Assembly: GCA_019217005.1 (NCBI GenBank)
Contig: JAHBNG010000026.1
Coordinates: forward strand, 1 to 64,000
DNA: 64,000 nt
Direction: 5' to 3'
DNA from: Chloroflexi bacterium TSY
GTDB lineage: Bacteria > Chloroflexota > Anaerolineae > Caldilineales > Caldilineaceae
This document shows, piece by piece, positions 18,656-28,313 of this stretch. Positions within the stretch are counted from its first letter, which is position 1, and every line of letters starts with the position of its first letter. A program made the translations under genes and the position numbers. Under the pieces are notes generated by a model. That model worked only from the letters and a program-made list of their open reading frames with translations. It had not been told where the DNA came from and did not search any database.

Positions 18656-20196
18656 TTACACTGTATCAGGGCAGGCTGTTCGAAAGGGCGCCATCGCCGA
18701 TGGAGGACTACTCTGGAGAAACGTCCGATCGTTGATTGCCTACTTTTTTATCATTGCCGGCACAATCTTTACTGCCATGCCTTTCGTTTGGATGGTTCTC
18801 AGTTCTTTTAAGGGCGCAGCGGACATTGCTGCGGTTCCACTGCGTTGGTTTCCCACCGTTTGGCACCCAGAGAACTACGTCACTGTTTGGGAATTGATGC
18901 CCTTTTCGCGCTTTTACTTAATACTACTGTGCATCAAGTAAAGGCTCGATAATGTTCGATTTTTGCACAAGATAATGCGAGCGTTTAGCGGAAGCAAGAC
19001 GACGTTGCTTGTAGCGAAGGCGCTCGATAGTCTCAGCGAGTGTCAAGACAGGTTTAGGCAGAACGGCATGGAGAAGTTCAACAACCTGTGGCAAAGTGAG
19101 AGCGGGGGCATCATATTTGAGGAAAAACTGAGAACGAGCCAAGAAACCAAAGGCCAAAATGACTAAGGTCATATGATGATGCCAACCGAGCCAACTGCGA
19201 GTTTCATATTCGTTGAGTCCGAGAAACTGCTTGGCTTGTTCAAAAATGGTTTCAATGGGCCAACGCAAAGCAGAAACAGTGGCGAAGTCATCCAAGGAAG
19301 TCTCAAGGGGTGCATTGGAGAAAGTATTGCAGAGAGCAATCGGGATTGCGGCGGACGATGAGCCAGAGAGCAGAACCGGGAGCCCATTGCGGACAGAGAC
19401 AATGCGGCGACAAGCAATGGAAGCAACGATGAAGCCCTTGGAGCCCTCTTTGAGAACATGCTGTTGCCACTCATGCTCCTGGAAGGTGTCAGCGAGTTGA
19501 GCAACGGTGAGAGGCGTAGGTTCACCAGGCCGGACGCGGAGCTTGGAGCTTTGCGCCCGCGTCCAGATGATGCGGGCAGATAGGTCTGGGGCTGGAGGTC
19601 CAGACACGAGTCTCTTTGGGCACTTCAGCAAAGTAGCTGTAAGCGGTTTGGCCATCAATGCAGTCAAGCAGATGAGTATCTTTGCCAAAGGCTTCATCCA
19701 TAGTGATCCAGCGGATGGGCAACGCACCCAGGGCGTGCGTCTGCTCAATCATGGACCAAGCCAATTCATTTTTGTTTGGAAGGTCAGGTCAGTGGGAAGA
19801 CCGGTTTTGTACCGCTTCTCTGCATACTCATCACTAAACCATTCTTGGGGGATATACAACCGACAGTTCAGTAAGGTATAGCCATGAGAGCTATTATATC
19901 CCAGGAAGACTCCGGCTTGACAGTTGGCGATCTTGCCCAGTTCGCCACACCGCTGCCGCTTGACGCCCACTGACTCTTCTCCTTGCTTGGGAATGTCGCT
20001 CCCATCCAGGAGTAAGACGCCATTTGCGTCTCCCAACAACTCACCTGTCTGTCGAGTATGTTCCGCCAGCATCGCTTCACCGCTCCAGCGGCTCTGACCC
20101 ACAAAGCTTTGCAGGGGGGCGTACACCCGATTCTCCTACTGTCGCCAGCGCGATGTTCTCGGCCGATTTGCGTTTGATTTCGGGGTCTAACAAGCC

Positions 20197-20415
20197 TCAG
20201 TAGATCCAAATTTGGCGTTTTTGGCTATTTTCAGTCGAGATTGCAGGGATTTTGGAGTCATTTATTCAGATTTCGGTTACAGAAAACAACCTATTTCATA
20301 TCTGAAAATCGCCCAAATCTAACGCAAAAACTAGATATCGACCGGCAAATTTGTATTTATGTCAACTGTTTAGCCAGAATTCTCTCTCTCAAAACCTGAA
20401 ATTTGGATCTACTGA
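20197..20415 (-). mobile_element. 219-bp MITE with TCAGTAGATCC termini
   Basis: The termini TCAGTAGATCCAAATTT (20197) and its complement (ending 20415) enclose an AT-rich body without a reading frame. GCC at 20194-20196 and 20416-20418 is the likely 3-base target duplication. Removing the element and one GCC restores the IS701 transposase reading ...HYMRG-LLDPE..., confirming the boundaries. The outer termini match those of the repeats near 4032 and 31558, though the bodies differ. Confidence 0.8.
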
Positions 20416-20586
20416 GCCTCGCATGTAGTGGTACGCATGCTCTCTCTGAGCCACATGGCTGAAGTATGGACTATATATGGCATGATACTCCTGGAGTTGG
20501 TCGGCCAGTGCCGCCAGTTGCTCTTCTGTCAGTTCCAGCAGCGGCGGGCTTTCCAGTTGGCTGTAGTCATATTGATTGAGGCTAAA

Positions 20587-21846
20587 CCAAAAAAATAAAT
20601 AATTATACGCGAACGAGAGAATGGAGAGGGGGAATAAGGACAAACCATTTTTCTAAACCAGGTAAACGTTGGAAGCGTTGTTCCAAACGGTCCATCTCTT
20701 TCTGAGTGAGTTTGACGCCGGTCTCATAAAGAGTGGAATTCAGGTGAACGAAGGGTTGTAGTTGGTTAAAGCGAAAAGAACGGGCAAAATTGAGAACGGT
20801 CTCAAGAGAATCGAGAAGAGAACCGTTCCAGTGTTTTTCAAGATGGCCCCAAACCCGTTCGATGGGGTTGTATTTACTGTGATAAGGAGGGTAGCAGGCG
20901 AGCTGAATAGAGAGACGATACATAAACTGAGTCCGACGGGTATGATTTTCGGGACCATTGTCCTGATTGATCACGAGGGTCTTGACGTGAGGAAAGTGTT
21001 CACGTACGCTTTCCCAAAATCAATCAGGCAGTCGACAATAAGTCACTCGTCACTTTCGACTGAGTCAAGTAAAGAAAGAGTTCCTTGGTTGAAGGGAGGT
21101 AAATGCCAAAAGGAGTGACTTTCTCGGTCTTCTTATCTTGAAAGTCATGATCGAGCGCTTTGACAACCACTCGACTTATCCCTTCTCTCGAGAAACGGTC
21201 AAGTAAAATCGTCGCTTTGGCATCCCAAGAGGCGCAGAACCGTCTCGTCTGCATCCGCTTCTTGATTGATCTGATGAATTCTATCAAAGATCGCATCGGT
21301 CTCTGGGATCTTTTTCACTGGTTGACTTTTTTTGACCCGGTTTGAGCCATAGCCTAACTCATTGAGCTTCAAGCGGATGGCCTCTTCGCCAGGCAATTCC
21401 TCATCTGTGTATCCTTTCTGCTCGATGAGCTGGGTACGCATTTCGGCGGCGGTTAGTCGAGTGTACAATTGGGGGGGTCGAAAGGTGGGATCGGTCTGGC
21501 TGAATTGATCGGCGATTTCAACCATATCGGCCAGTAAAGTGGGGATATGGTCTTCGGCTTTTTTGCGACCACGTCGGTGGCTTTGGTCGACATAACAGAA
21601 GCCGCCTTCTAGTTCTTCCAGGGCTTTGGCTATCGTCGCCCGATTCCAGCCCAACTCTCGTTCTGCTTTCGTCGGACTCCCTTCGCATATCGTTTTGACC
21701 GTTTGGGCCATGAAGTGCCTTCTTTCGTATCCACTTAACATGGCCTTCGTCTCTTTCAAGACTTCAACCATTTCTGGCGAGATTGTCATTTTTGCTCCTT
21801 TTGGAGAGCTAGTTTAACACCTTCTCGCGTATATTTTATTTTTTGG
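20587..21846 (-). mobile_element. ISAzo13-like insertion element
   Basis: Imperfect terminal inverted repeats begin CCAAAAAAATAAAT with a nearby ATACGCGA at the left. At the right they are the complement of CCAAAAAATAAA with ATACGCGA. The element is about 1.26 kb and carries one decayed transposase gene. It sits inside the start region of the IS701 transposase, about ten codons after its ATG, so it arrived after the IS701 element. The target duplication is very short and could not be defined. Confidence 0.7.
20603..21789 (-). pseudogene. ISAzo13-family transposase, multiply frameshifted
   Basis: Three frames together rebuild an ISAzo13-type transposase of about 395 residues. They are an N-terminal helical region (21789-21199, ending IHQINQEADADETVLRLL), a middle part (DAKATILLDRFSREG, TPFGIYLPSTKELFLYL) and a C-terminal part from 20974 (NQDNGPENHTRR, YPPYHSKYNPIERVWGHLE). 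The last motif is the end of the catalytic domain. At least two, probably three, frame changes lie near 21230-21290 and 20980-21050. The gene cannot encode active transposase. Confidence 0.82.
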
Positions 21847-22653
21847 ATTGGCCTGACTGCTTGAGCAAGTTTCATCTTGATTTCCTTTCATCGAAGACTG
21901 CTTCATTTTATTGGCTCTTCAGTCTATCTCATTTTTCCTTTGCATTCTGTTTGCGTTTTGTTAGCAATATGCCCAGAAATATAACGAATTTCCTTTGTGT
22001 TTCACAATATATTGCTGCACAGTAGTATTAAACAGCACGATTATTGCCGTGGTGCAGACCTTTGGCGTTTTGTTGACGGCCTCACTTGGCGCATATGGGT
22101 TTGCACGCATCAATTTTTATGGTCGCAATACAGCCTTTTTGCTCTATCTCGGAACAATCATGATTCCGGGTTGGGTCACGTTGATTCCTGTTTTCAAGAT
22201 TATCCGCGATCTGGGCTGGTTGGATAGTTATCAGGGCATGATCGTTCCTGGGTTGACCAGCGCGATGGCCACCTTCCTGCTCCGTCAGTTTTTTATGACG
22301 ATTCCCACAGAATTGGAGGATGCAGCCTTTATTGACGGAGCCAATCGGCTGCGTATCTATTGGCAGGTGATCATGCCATTGGCCAGACCAGCCTTGCTCA
22401 CGGTTGGTCTAATCACCTTTATGGGCAGTTGGAATAGCTTGCTTTGGCCGCTGGTTGTGGCACAGAGCGAAGAGATGCAAACGCTACCTTTAGGGTTGGC
22501 CCGGTTGGCTCTCTCTGGTGGTTGGGTCCGCATTGAATGGGGTCCACTCATGGCGGCGACTCTGCTATCGATCTTGCCGATTATGGTGATTTATGTTTTC
22601 TTGCAGAACTACTTTATTCGTGGGATTGCCATGTCGGGGTTGAAATAGAACAT

Positions 22654-23833
22654 ATGATCCGATTTACGCCACTCGATATTGAGCAGATGATGTCCACGGC
22701 ATTGGATCAAGAGATACGCCTTGGTTCTGTGACAACCCAACCGAGCAACCACGGTCTTGTTGCCCGCTTCCCATTGCTCAATTCACCGCCCAACGCACCA
22801 TCAAGCATTATCGTCAAGCAGGTGAGCAGCACTTTTGAGTCTCCATACGACCCAGACGCCAATGAAGGACCCGCGTGGGAGTTGTTTAATGAATGGGCAG
22901 GTTATCAATTTCTCAATGCGATGACCGTTGACCAACCAGATTCATCACCGCTTGCTCCTCGTTTTTATGGCGGTGACCGTGGACGCGGCTTTATTGTGAT
23001 CGAAGCGTTGACACCGAGATCCCAGCTCGACCACATCCTCCTGGGAGATGATTTTGAACAGGCACAAACAGCCCTCACGGCGTTGGCTGCAACATTGGGG
23101 CGTCTTCACGCCACAACAGTTGGCAAACAGGCGGAATTCGATAGACTCCGTGACGCCCTTGGACCTCGTGATAAATCTTCCCCCTTTTATCAGTATGATT
23201 GGCTCATCCCAGAATTTCGTAAGTTATCAAAAGCAGTTGGTGTTGTCCCAGAGCCCGGCGTAGATGATGAATTGGAGATGGTTGCCAGCACCTTTAATCA
23301 ACCAGGACCGTTTCTGACGTATACACACGCTGACTCTTGTCCTGATAATTGTCTACTTGCTGGTAATGGGGAGAAATCAGAGATACGGTTGATCGATTTT
23401 GGCTATAGCGAATTTCGACACGCACTCTTTGATGGCGTTTACGGCAGGATGCATTTTCCGCTCTGTTGGTGTGTCAGCCGTATTCCTGCTCAAATTGTGA
23501 CACAGATGGAAAGCATCTATCGGGCGGAGCTGGTGAAAGGATGTCCTGAAGCAGCTGATGATGAACGGTACAATCGCGCCTTGGTTGAGGCATGTGTCGT
23601 CCTCATGATGATGCAGCGACGATTGACGCCGATTGCGCACCGATAGTCGTCCAAGAAACGTTTCGACCATGCGTCAACGGGCGATCTATCGACTTGAGGT
23701 CCTGGCCGGAACATCTATGCAATTTGGCCACCTAGAAACCATTGGCGCGACTGCACACACAATCGCCAGCAAATTGAAGTCGAGATGGCCTAGCCAGGCA
23801 ACCCAGATGCCTTTTTATCCAGCCTTTCAGTAG
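22654..23833 (+). pseudogene. aminoglycoside phosphotransferase (APH)/choline kinase-like protein, frameshifted near the 3' end
   Basis: ATG 22654 lies 5 bases after the permease stop. The kinase-like fold shows THADSCPDNCLL (HxDxxxxN catalytic loop) and IRLIDFGYSEF (metal-binding Asp) at about residues 230-255. The frame ends early at 23646 (RLTPIAHR). Another frame immediately resumes family-like helical sequence (YRLEVLAGTSMQFGHLE, IASKLKSRWPS) to 23833, so a one-base change near 23635-23650 has split the gene. The catalytic part is intact, so the shortened protein might keep some activity. Relatives phosphorylate amino sugars, choline or small alcohols; beside a sugar importer it may trap the imported solute. 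Confidence 0.8.
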
Positions 23834-23895
23834 TTGATCATCGTATTATATTCCTCATTCGTGATTTTGAACAAACAAGTTGTTTAATCTATAAA

Positions 23896-23980
23896 CAGTA
23901 GAGCGCAATCGTGTCATTCCGCTCACGTAGTGGGTGCGAAGCACCAACGAAGTGAAGAATCTAACGATTGCGGTCTACTG
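23896..23980. repeat. palindromic REP/MITE-like repeat, copy 1
   Basis: CAGTAGAGCGCAATCGT (23896) and its near-complement ending CTACTG (23980) enclose a body with GTCATTC and GAAGAATCTAACGATTGC. A shorter related copy lies at 28162-28220. It sits after the APH-like gene and could also act as a terminator hairpin. The rest of 23834-24103 shows nothing I recognise. Confidence 0.65.
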
Positions 23981-24103
23981 ATAAAGCATCAAATTCTAGT
24001 CAGGATGACAGCAACCACTAAAGAGCGAGTGATGAAGAATGTTGTGTACCATAGTGGTAGAGCGATTGAATAAGCGTTCACTGAATAGAGAGGAAAAAGA
24101 CTT

Positions 24104-24457
24104 ATGATCAACGGCGCACATTCGATTATCTACAGCACGAATCCAGAGGCCGATCGTGCCTTCCTGCGAGATGTCTTCAAGATGCCGTATGTCGATGTAG
24201 GTGAGGGATGGTTGATTTTCGGCTTGCCACCCGCGGAAATTGCAGTACATCCGTCCGATCAGAATAATATCCAAGAGTTTTATTTGATGTGTGAGGATCT
24301 CGAAACGTTGATTGCGAAACTGCAAGAGTTTGATATCGAAACCACGCCCATACAAGACGAAGGGTGGGGATTTCTCACCCAGGTTACGCTACCAGGGGGT
24401 GGGAAACTTGGCGTTTATCAACCCCGACATGCCCGACCAGAAGCGATGAGCGGTTGA
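24104..24457 (+). CDS. VOC superfamily (glyoxalase/bleomycin-resistance fold) protein
   Basis: A 117-residue protein with paired beta-alpha-beta-beta-beta modules. It begins INGAHSIIYSTNPEADRAFLRDVF, shows GWLIFGLPPAEIAVHP mid-protein and ends LPGGGKLGVYQPRH. The candidate metal ligands His in GAHS and Glu/His in AEIAVHP are visible. AGAGAGG precedes the ATG by about 10 bases. VOC proteins include isomerases, dioxygenases and resistance proteins that bind drugs; sequence alone does not decide. It is followed by the second PhyH gene and is probably in the same transcript. Confidence 0.8.
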   Translation: MINGAHSIIYSTNPEADRAFLRDVFKMPYVDVGEGWLIFGLPPAEIAVHPSDQNNIQEFYLMCEDLETLIAKLQEFDIETTPIQDEGWGFLTQVTLPGGGKLGVYQPRHARPEAMSG

Positions 24458-24500
24458 AAGGTGCATTTAAAAAGATTATTTTGGAGAGATGTAGAACAAT

Positions 24501-25334
24501 ATGATAAAGAGTGTACAGGAACATCTGGAAGCATATCAACGTGATGGATACACAATCTTTAAAAATTACCTTGCTCCAGAGAAAGTGGCTAATTTACGCG
24601 CCGTGTGCGATCCGGAATTTGCGCGCCGACACGCTGAACATCCAGAACGGCCTCGGGCAACCATCTCCAGCATTCTGGAACATGAGACGTTAGCCCCTCT
24701 ACTTGCCGCTCATATTCTAAATCCAAAACTATTGGACTTTGCAGAAGCAGTCATGGGTCCCTACGTACAGTTAGATAGCATGGAGATTTCTGGATATCCT
24801 TCGGTAGGCGTTGAGGAAAAGGGAAAGGTGGCAGGATGGCACCGTGATGCCTTCAATCTAACCGAGCAGTGGGTCAACTACCCCTTTACCTATGCGCGCG
24901 AGCCTCGTCCCTACACACCACCCATGGCTTGCAACTGTCTCACCTATCTTCAGGACATGACACTCGATTCAGGACCGTTGCGCGCGATCCCTGGTTCGCA
25001 TCTAGATTACACATACATTGGCAAAGAGGCACACCATGATCCTCACCCCAACGAGAGACTCGTCAGCCTGGAAGCGGGCGACATGGTTTACACCCATTGT
25101 GAACTGCTCCATTCGGGTACGCTCAACACTTCGGGTGCGATACGGTACTTTATCAGCATCTACTTTTCGCGTATCGGATTGCCCCACCGCGACACCTTCG
25201 AGACGCCGACCATCAAGCAGATCGTGGCTGACGCCCGTCAACGCAACGACCGGCGCGTGCTACGCCTCTTTGGCATTGATGAAGGATTCCCACCGGCGGC
25301 AACAAGCGGCGTGGCGGAAGATGGCGGAAGATGA
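24501..25334 (+). CDS. phytanoyl-CoA dioxygenase (PhyH) family protein, canonical HxD
   Basis: A 277-residue Fe(II)/2-oxoglutarate oxygenase. WHRDAFN gives the HxD iron ligands, LDSGPLRAIPGSH is the core strand, and CELLHSGTLNTS supplies the distal His, followed by an Arg (AIRYFISIYFSR) for 2-oxoglutarate. Unlike the PhyH gene at 13775, all expected ligands are present, so it is probably an active hydroxylase. GGAGAG lies about 12 bases upstream of the ATG. The last ~25 residues are low in complexity. The substrate is unknown; the location suggests modification of an imported or related small molecule. Confidence 0.88.
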   Translation: MIKSVQEHLEAYQRDGYTIFKNYLAPEKVANLRAVCDPEFARRHAEHPERPRATISSILEHETLAPLLAAHILNPKLLDFAEAVMGPYVQLDSMEISGYPSVGVEEKGKVAGWHRDAFNLTEQWVNYPFTYAREPRPYTPPMACNCLTYLQDMTLDSGPLRAIPGSHLDYTYIGKEAHHDPHPNERLVSLEAGDMVYTHCELLHSGTLNTSGAIRYFISIYFSRIGLPHRDTFETPTIKQIVADARQRNDRRVLRLFGIDEGFPPAATSGVAEDGGR

Positions 25335-25353
25335 TCGGCGGGTACTAGGAGCC

Positions 25354-25432
25354 GTTGACATTTGACAGCCCTCCCGAGAGAAAGTGTCTCTCAACACGAC
25401 CAACGCTCTGAGGGCGCACGCTAAATGTCAAC
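25354..25432 (+). repeat. 79-bp imperfect inverted repeat
   Basis: GTTGACATTT at 25354 pairs with AAATGTCAAC at 25423-25432, with an inner GCCCTC/GAGGGC pair. It fills the gap between the PhyH and App1-like genes. It could be a weak terminator, an RNA-level control element or a small palindromic repeat; no T-run follows. Confidence 0.55.
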
Positions 25433-25468
25433 AGACCTAGTAATTGAATAGGGACTTGGAGCATTAAA

Positions 25469-26518
25469 ATGAACCGCATCACAAGAGGACTGAAAGAGCT
25501 ATTTGCAGACTCGGAAGATGTCACTTTTTACCCGACTTATGGCTATCGAGAAGGAAGTGATTGGCGTATTCCAATGCGCCTGTGGGTTCATGAACCGCGG
25601 AAGCTTGTTGCAGGACTCGTCACGTCGCTGGCAGAAAGCATCGGCAACGCAACTGATCTTGAGCAAGAGAATCTAGCGGTCCGGATTGCGGATATTGTGG
25701 CGGATAGTGAGTCTCGGGAAGAGGTAGTCTTTCAGTTTGACAATGACCCAGAGGAAGAAGAATGGATGGTGCAATCTGAGAATGGTAGCAGACTGAAAAC
25801 CGATCTAAACGGAATAATTGAGGGGTTTATCACCCTTCCGCACGAGAGCGCTGCAGCACTTATGGACGCGCAAGGTTCTGAAAACGGGTGGTTGACATAC
25901 CATGCAATTTCAAGAGAGCATGTGGGGAGTGGACGTGTCAGGTTAATTGAAAGCAAGGGTTTGTCTATCATCTCTGACATCGATGATACCATTAAGATCA
26001 CTGAAATTCCGGCGGGTGTGGAAGTTGTCGTCCGCAATACGTTTTTGCGAGATTTCAGAGCGGCACCCGACATGGCAAGAAGATACAAAGAGCTGGGAGA
26101 GGCTGCCTTTCACTATGTATCTGGCGGCCCTTGGCAGCTCTATGATCCTCTTGCCAGCTTTATTGCGAAAGAGGGATTCCCCGCAGGATCCTTCCATATG
26201 AAAAGCGTCCCCAAAAACCTGCTGTCACTCAAAACTTGGAAAGACCTCTTTAAACTCGTCGGTGACGCCACTGTGGACCAAAAGCTCTCTCAGATTAGCG
26301 AAATTATGAGCAGATTTCCAGAGCGAAAATTCATCTTGGTGGGCGACTCAGGGGAGCATGATCCCGACATATACAGTCAACTCTGCGAAGATTTCGGTGA
26401 CCAGATAGAGGAAATCTGGATTCGCGATGTGGTGAATGAGCGCCAGACAAACCCGGAGCGATTGGCTGGCATGACAATCATTGAAGCACCGACGATTGTA
26501 GAGGATGGTTCGCAATAG
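25469..26518 (+). CDS. App1-like (DUF2183) phosphatidate phosphatase family protein
   Basis: A 349-residue protein. The C-terminal half is a HAD-type App1 catalytic domain: SDIDDTIK (DxDxT nucleophile motif, about residue 171), YVSGGPWQLYDP, FHMKSVPKNLL and LVGDSGEHDPDIY. The N-terminal ~160 residues form the beta-rich domain usual in this family. Fungal App1 dephosphorylates phosphatidate; bacterial members are mostly untested. There is no signal peptide, so it is probably cytosolic or membrane-peripheral. TTGGAG lies about 8 bases before the ATG. It ends the plus-strand locus ahead of the IS110-type element. Confidence 0.88.
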   Translation: MNRITRGLKELFADSEDVTFYPTYGYREGSDWRIPMRLWVHEPRKLVAGLVTSLAESIGNATDLEQENLAVRIADIVADSESREEVVFQFDNDPEEEEWMVQSENGSRLKTDLNGIIEGFITLPHESAAALMDAQGSENGWLTYHAISREHVGSGRVRLIESKGLSIISDIDDTIKITEIPAGVEVVVRNTFLRDFRAAPDMARRYKELGEAAFHYVSGGPWQLYDPLASFIAKEGFPAGSFHMKSVPKNLLSLKTWKDLFKLVGDATVDQKLSQISEIMSRFPERKFILVGDSGEHDPDIYSQLCEDFGDQIEEIWIRDVVNERQTNPERLAGMTIIEAPTIVEDGSQ

Positions 26519-26690
26519 ACAACATTCCTCTTTAACCCTACCTGAACCCTCTATCCAAATACTCAGTAGATAAACATGCGGTGAGCCAACACAACAGGGG
26601 ATGAAAAATGTGTTAAAGTGTGGTGGCAGCCGCCGAACAGAAATCGGGAAAGGTCCGTGGTCAAGTAAAGAACGCTCAGTAGCTAGATTG

Positions 26691-26771
26691 GTGTACACCG
26701 ACGCGCCACGGGATGTGGACGTTCCTCGGGACGAAACACGCAGGGCAGACTGTGCTCACAATCGGGTACAC
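26691..26771 (+). ncRNA. candidate IS110 bridge RNA segment
   Basis: GTGTAC (26691-26696) and GTACAC (26766-26771) can close an ~81-base stem-loop in the GC-rich non-coding end immediately upstream of the IS110 transposase. In the IS621/IS110 group the bridge RNA comes from this side and has loops that pair with target and donor DNA. Only position and one closing stem support the call. The associated transposase is broken, so any RNA would be a relic. Confidence 0.25.
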
Positions 26772-26797
26772 ATAAGCGGCTGCGAAAGGAAAGGAAG

Positions 26798-28021
26798 ATG
26801 GAAGTGATGTTTCCGAAGTGCAGCGGCCTGGATGTTCACAAGCGGATGGTAGTGGCGTGTGTGTAGATGAATCAGGAGGATGGAGCAGGTGCGCAAGCGA
26901 TTTGGGACAACGACGGTCGAGTTGGAGGGGTTGAGGTCGTGGCTGTCGTCGTATGGGATCACGCATGTGGCGATGGAGAGTACGGGAGTGTATTGGAAAC
27001 CGATCTACAATGTGTTGCATGAGCATTTTGAGGTCTGGATTGTGAATGCCCGCCATCTGGCACAGGTGCCTGGTCGCAAGACGGATGAGAGCGATGCGGC
27101 CTGGATCACGAAACTGATGAGTTATGGACTGCTGGAGCGCAGTTTCATTCCAGATGTGGAGCAAAGGGACTTGCGAGACCTGACGCGCTATCGGACGCGT
27201 CTCTTGCAAGAGAAGAGTGCGGCAGTCAATCGCCTGCATAAGGTGTTGGAAGATGCCAACGTCAAGTTGGGATCGGTGGTCACGAGCATCCAAGGTGTAT
27301 CGGCACGCCAGATGATCGAGGCCCTGATTGCAGATGAGATGGACCCAGAAGCCATGGCTGACTTGGCACAAAAGCGGCTGCGGGCCAAGATTCCCAGTTG
27401 GTTGATGCGTTGACGGGACTGGTCCGTCCTCATCATCGTTTTATGCTGCAAGAAGTTCTGCATCATCTCGATCACCTGAATGTACGCATTGATGCCCTCA
27501 ATCAACAGATTGGGGTCCTCATGGCTCCGCATGCTGACCTCATCGCACGCCTAGATGCCATTCCCGGTGTGGGGCGAGTCGTCGCCGAGATAATTCTGGC
27601 GGAGATCGGTCCCTCGGTCGAAAGCTGGCCCTCAGCTAAGAAACTGGCCTCCTGGGCTTGTGTCTGTCCTGGCAACAACGAATCGGCGGGCAAACGCAAG
27701 AGTGGTCGCCGACGAAAGGGCCAGAAATGGTTAGTCACCGCCCTCGTTGAAGCGGCTTGGGCCGCCTCTCGCACCAAGGACACCTATCTCGCCGCACAGT
27801 TCCACCGTCTCAAGGCACGACGCGGAGCCAAGCGGGCAGCTATTGCCGTGGCCCATTCCATCTTGACCATCGTCTATCATCTCATCGACAAGCCCGATGC
27901 CGTCTTTGAAGAACTCGGCGGCGACTTCTTTCTCAAACGACGCAAGGAGCATGCACAAGCCGGCGCACTCAAAACCCTCGAGTCCCTCGGCTTCAAGGTT
28001 TTCTTGGCACCGACCGCCTAA
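26798..28021 (+). pseudogene. IS110-family transposase (DEDD RuvC-like plus Tnp20), broken
   Basis: ATG 26798 begins MEVMFPKCSGLDVHKRMVVA, carrying the first catalytic Asp. The frame hits TAG at 26864, and a different frame opens at 26880 with the RuvC-like DEDD domain (ITHVAMESTGVYWKP, GRKTDESDAAWI). Near 27405 a further shift leads to the C-terminal Transposase_20 domain (LDAIPGVGRVVAEIILAEIG, WACVCPGNNESAGK, with the catalytic-Ser region) to 28021. There are thus a stop and two frameshifts. The protein would normally be about 405 residues. Confidence 0.88.
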
Positions 28022-28161
28022 GTACGGTGCTCACTACAACTGATTTGCGTTGGGCACAGGCAACGACGCCACCCACTCTGGCGGGTCAACTTGGACCCGC
28101 TTCTTATTCAACGCGGCCTTTAACCCCTCTCTCTCTTCTCTTGCTGCCCTTTTTTTCAGGG

Positions 28162-28220
28162 CAGACCGCAATCGTCTCATTCTCGAGCGAAGCGAAGAAT
28201 CTAACGATTGCGATCTACTG
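28162..28220. repeat. palindromic repeat, copy 2 (short form)
   Basis: This matches the outer parts of the 23896 repeat (CAGACCGCAATCGT to ACGATTGCGATCTACTG) and keeps GTCTCATTC and GAAGAATC. The internal segment is shorter. Just before it, CTGCCCT/AGGGCAG around a T7 loop forms a small hairpin. Confidence 0.6.
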
Positions 28221-28313
28221 ATTCTCAAATAAAGTCAATCCAAAAAGTTAATATTTCGCAAAGAGCACGAAGGAGAGATAGAACCTTCGTGTTTCTTTTT
28301 GTTCCGCAAGTTT

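Larger units (their letters stand above)
18924..21875 (-). pseudogene. IS701-family DDE transposase, interrupted and frameshifted
   Basis: The reconstructed protein starts at ATG 21875 (AAAGGA upstream) as MKLAQAVRPI. It continues after the ISAzo13-like insert with SLNQYDYSQLESPP, then after the MITE with LLDPEIKRKSAENIALATVG, and ends at 18924. The catalytic triad is visible: LLDGSDIPKQGE, ITMDEAFGKD and RWPIETIFEQAK. YETRSWLGWHHH is typical of IS701. Besides the two insertions there are three frame breaks, near 20120-20130, 19750-19770 and 19600-19640. The gene is dead. It lies antisense to the permease it splits. Confidence 0.88.
18922..22027 (-). mobile_element. IS701-family insertion element (nested; carries a MITE and an ISAzo13-like element)
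   Basis: The ends are TACTACTGTGCA at 18922 and its complement at 22016-22027, flanked by the 4-base target duplication TTAA. A 4-bp duplication of YTAR type is usual for IS701. After subtracting the two inner insertions (20197-20415 and 20587-21846) and their small duplications, the core element is about 1.6 kb, close to other IS701 members. Confidence 0.85.
18642..22648 (+). pseudogene. ABC sugar transporter permease, MalG type (second pair), split by IS insertion
   Basis: The 5' part (18642-18921) encodes 93 residues ending PFSRFYL. The 3' part (22032-22648) resumes with NSTIIAVVQTFGVLL and contains the EAA loop ELEDAAFIDGANRLRIYWQV and the typical end GIAMSGLK. Removing 18922-22027 plus one TTAA copy joins the parts exactly in frame into a normal permease of about 298 residues. 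The target TTAA is duplicated at 18918-18921 and 22028-22031. The insertion removes the last four membrane helices, so the second import system cannot work unless this permease is supplied elsewhere. Genes downstream may lose transcription through the ~3.1-kb insert. Confidence 0.95.
26590..28040 (+). mobile_element. IS110-family insertion element (boundaries approximate)
   Basis: A transposase pseudogene (26798-28021) is preceded by about 200 bases without a gene, the layout of IS110-group elements whose non-coding end encodes the guide (bridge) RNA. IS110 elements usually lack terminal inverted repeats, so I cannot fix the ends. The downstream end is near 28040, where ordinary intergenic sequence with other repeats begins. 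Confidence 0.7.

Noticed and set aside
18924..20193. Programmed frameshifting in the IS701 transposase
   Set aside because: Three separate breaks plus two insertions are present, with no single slippery site; decay explains it better.
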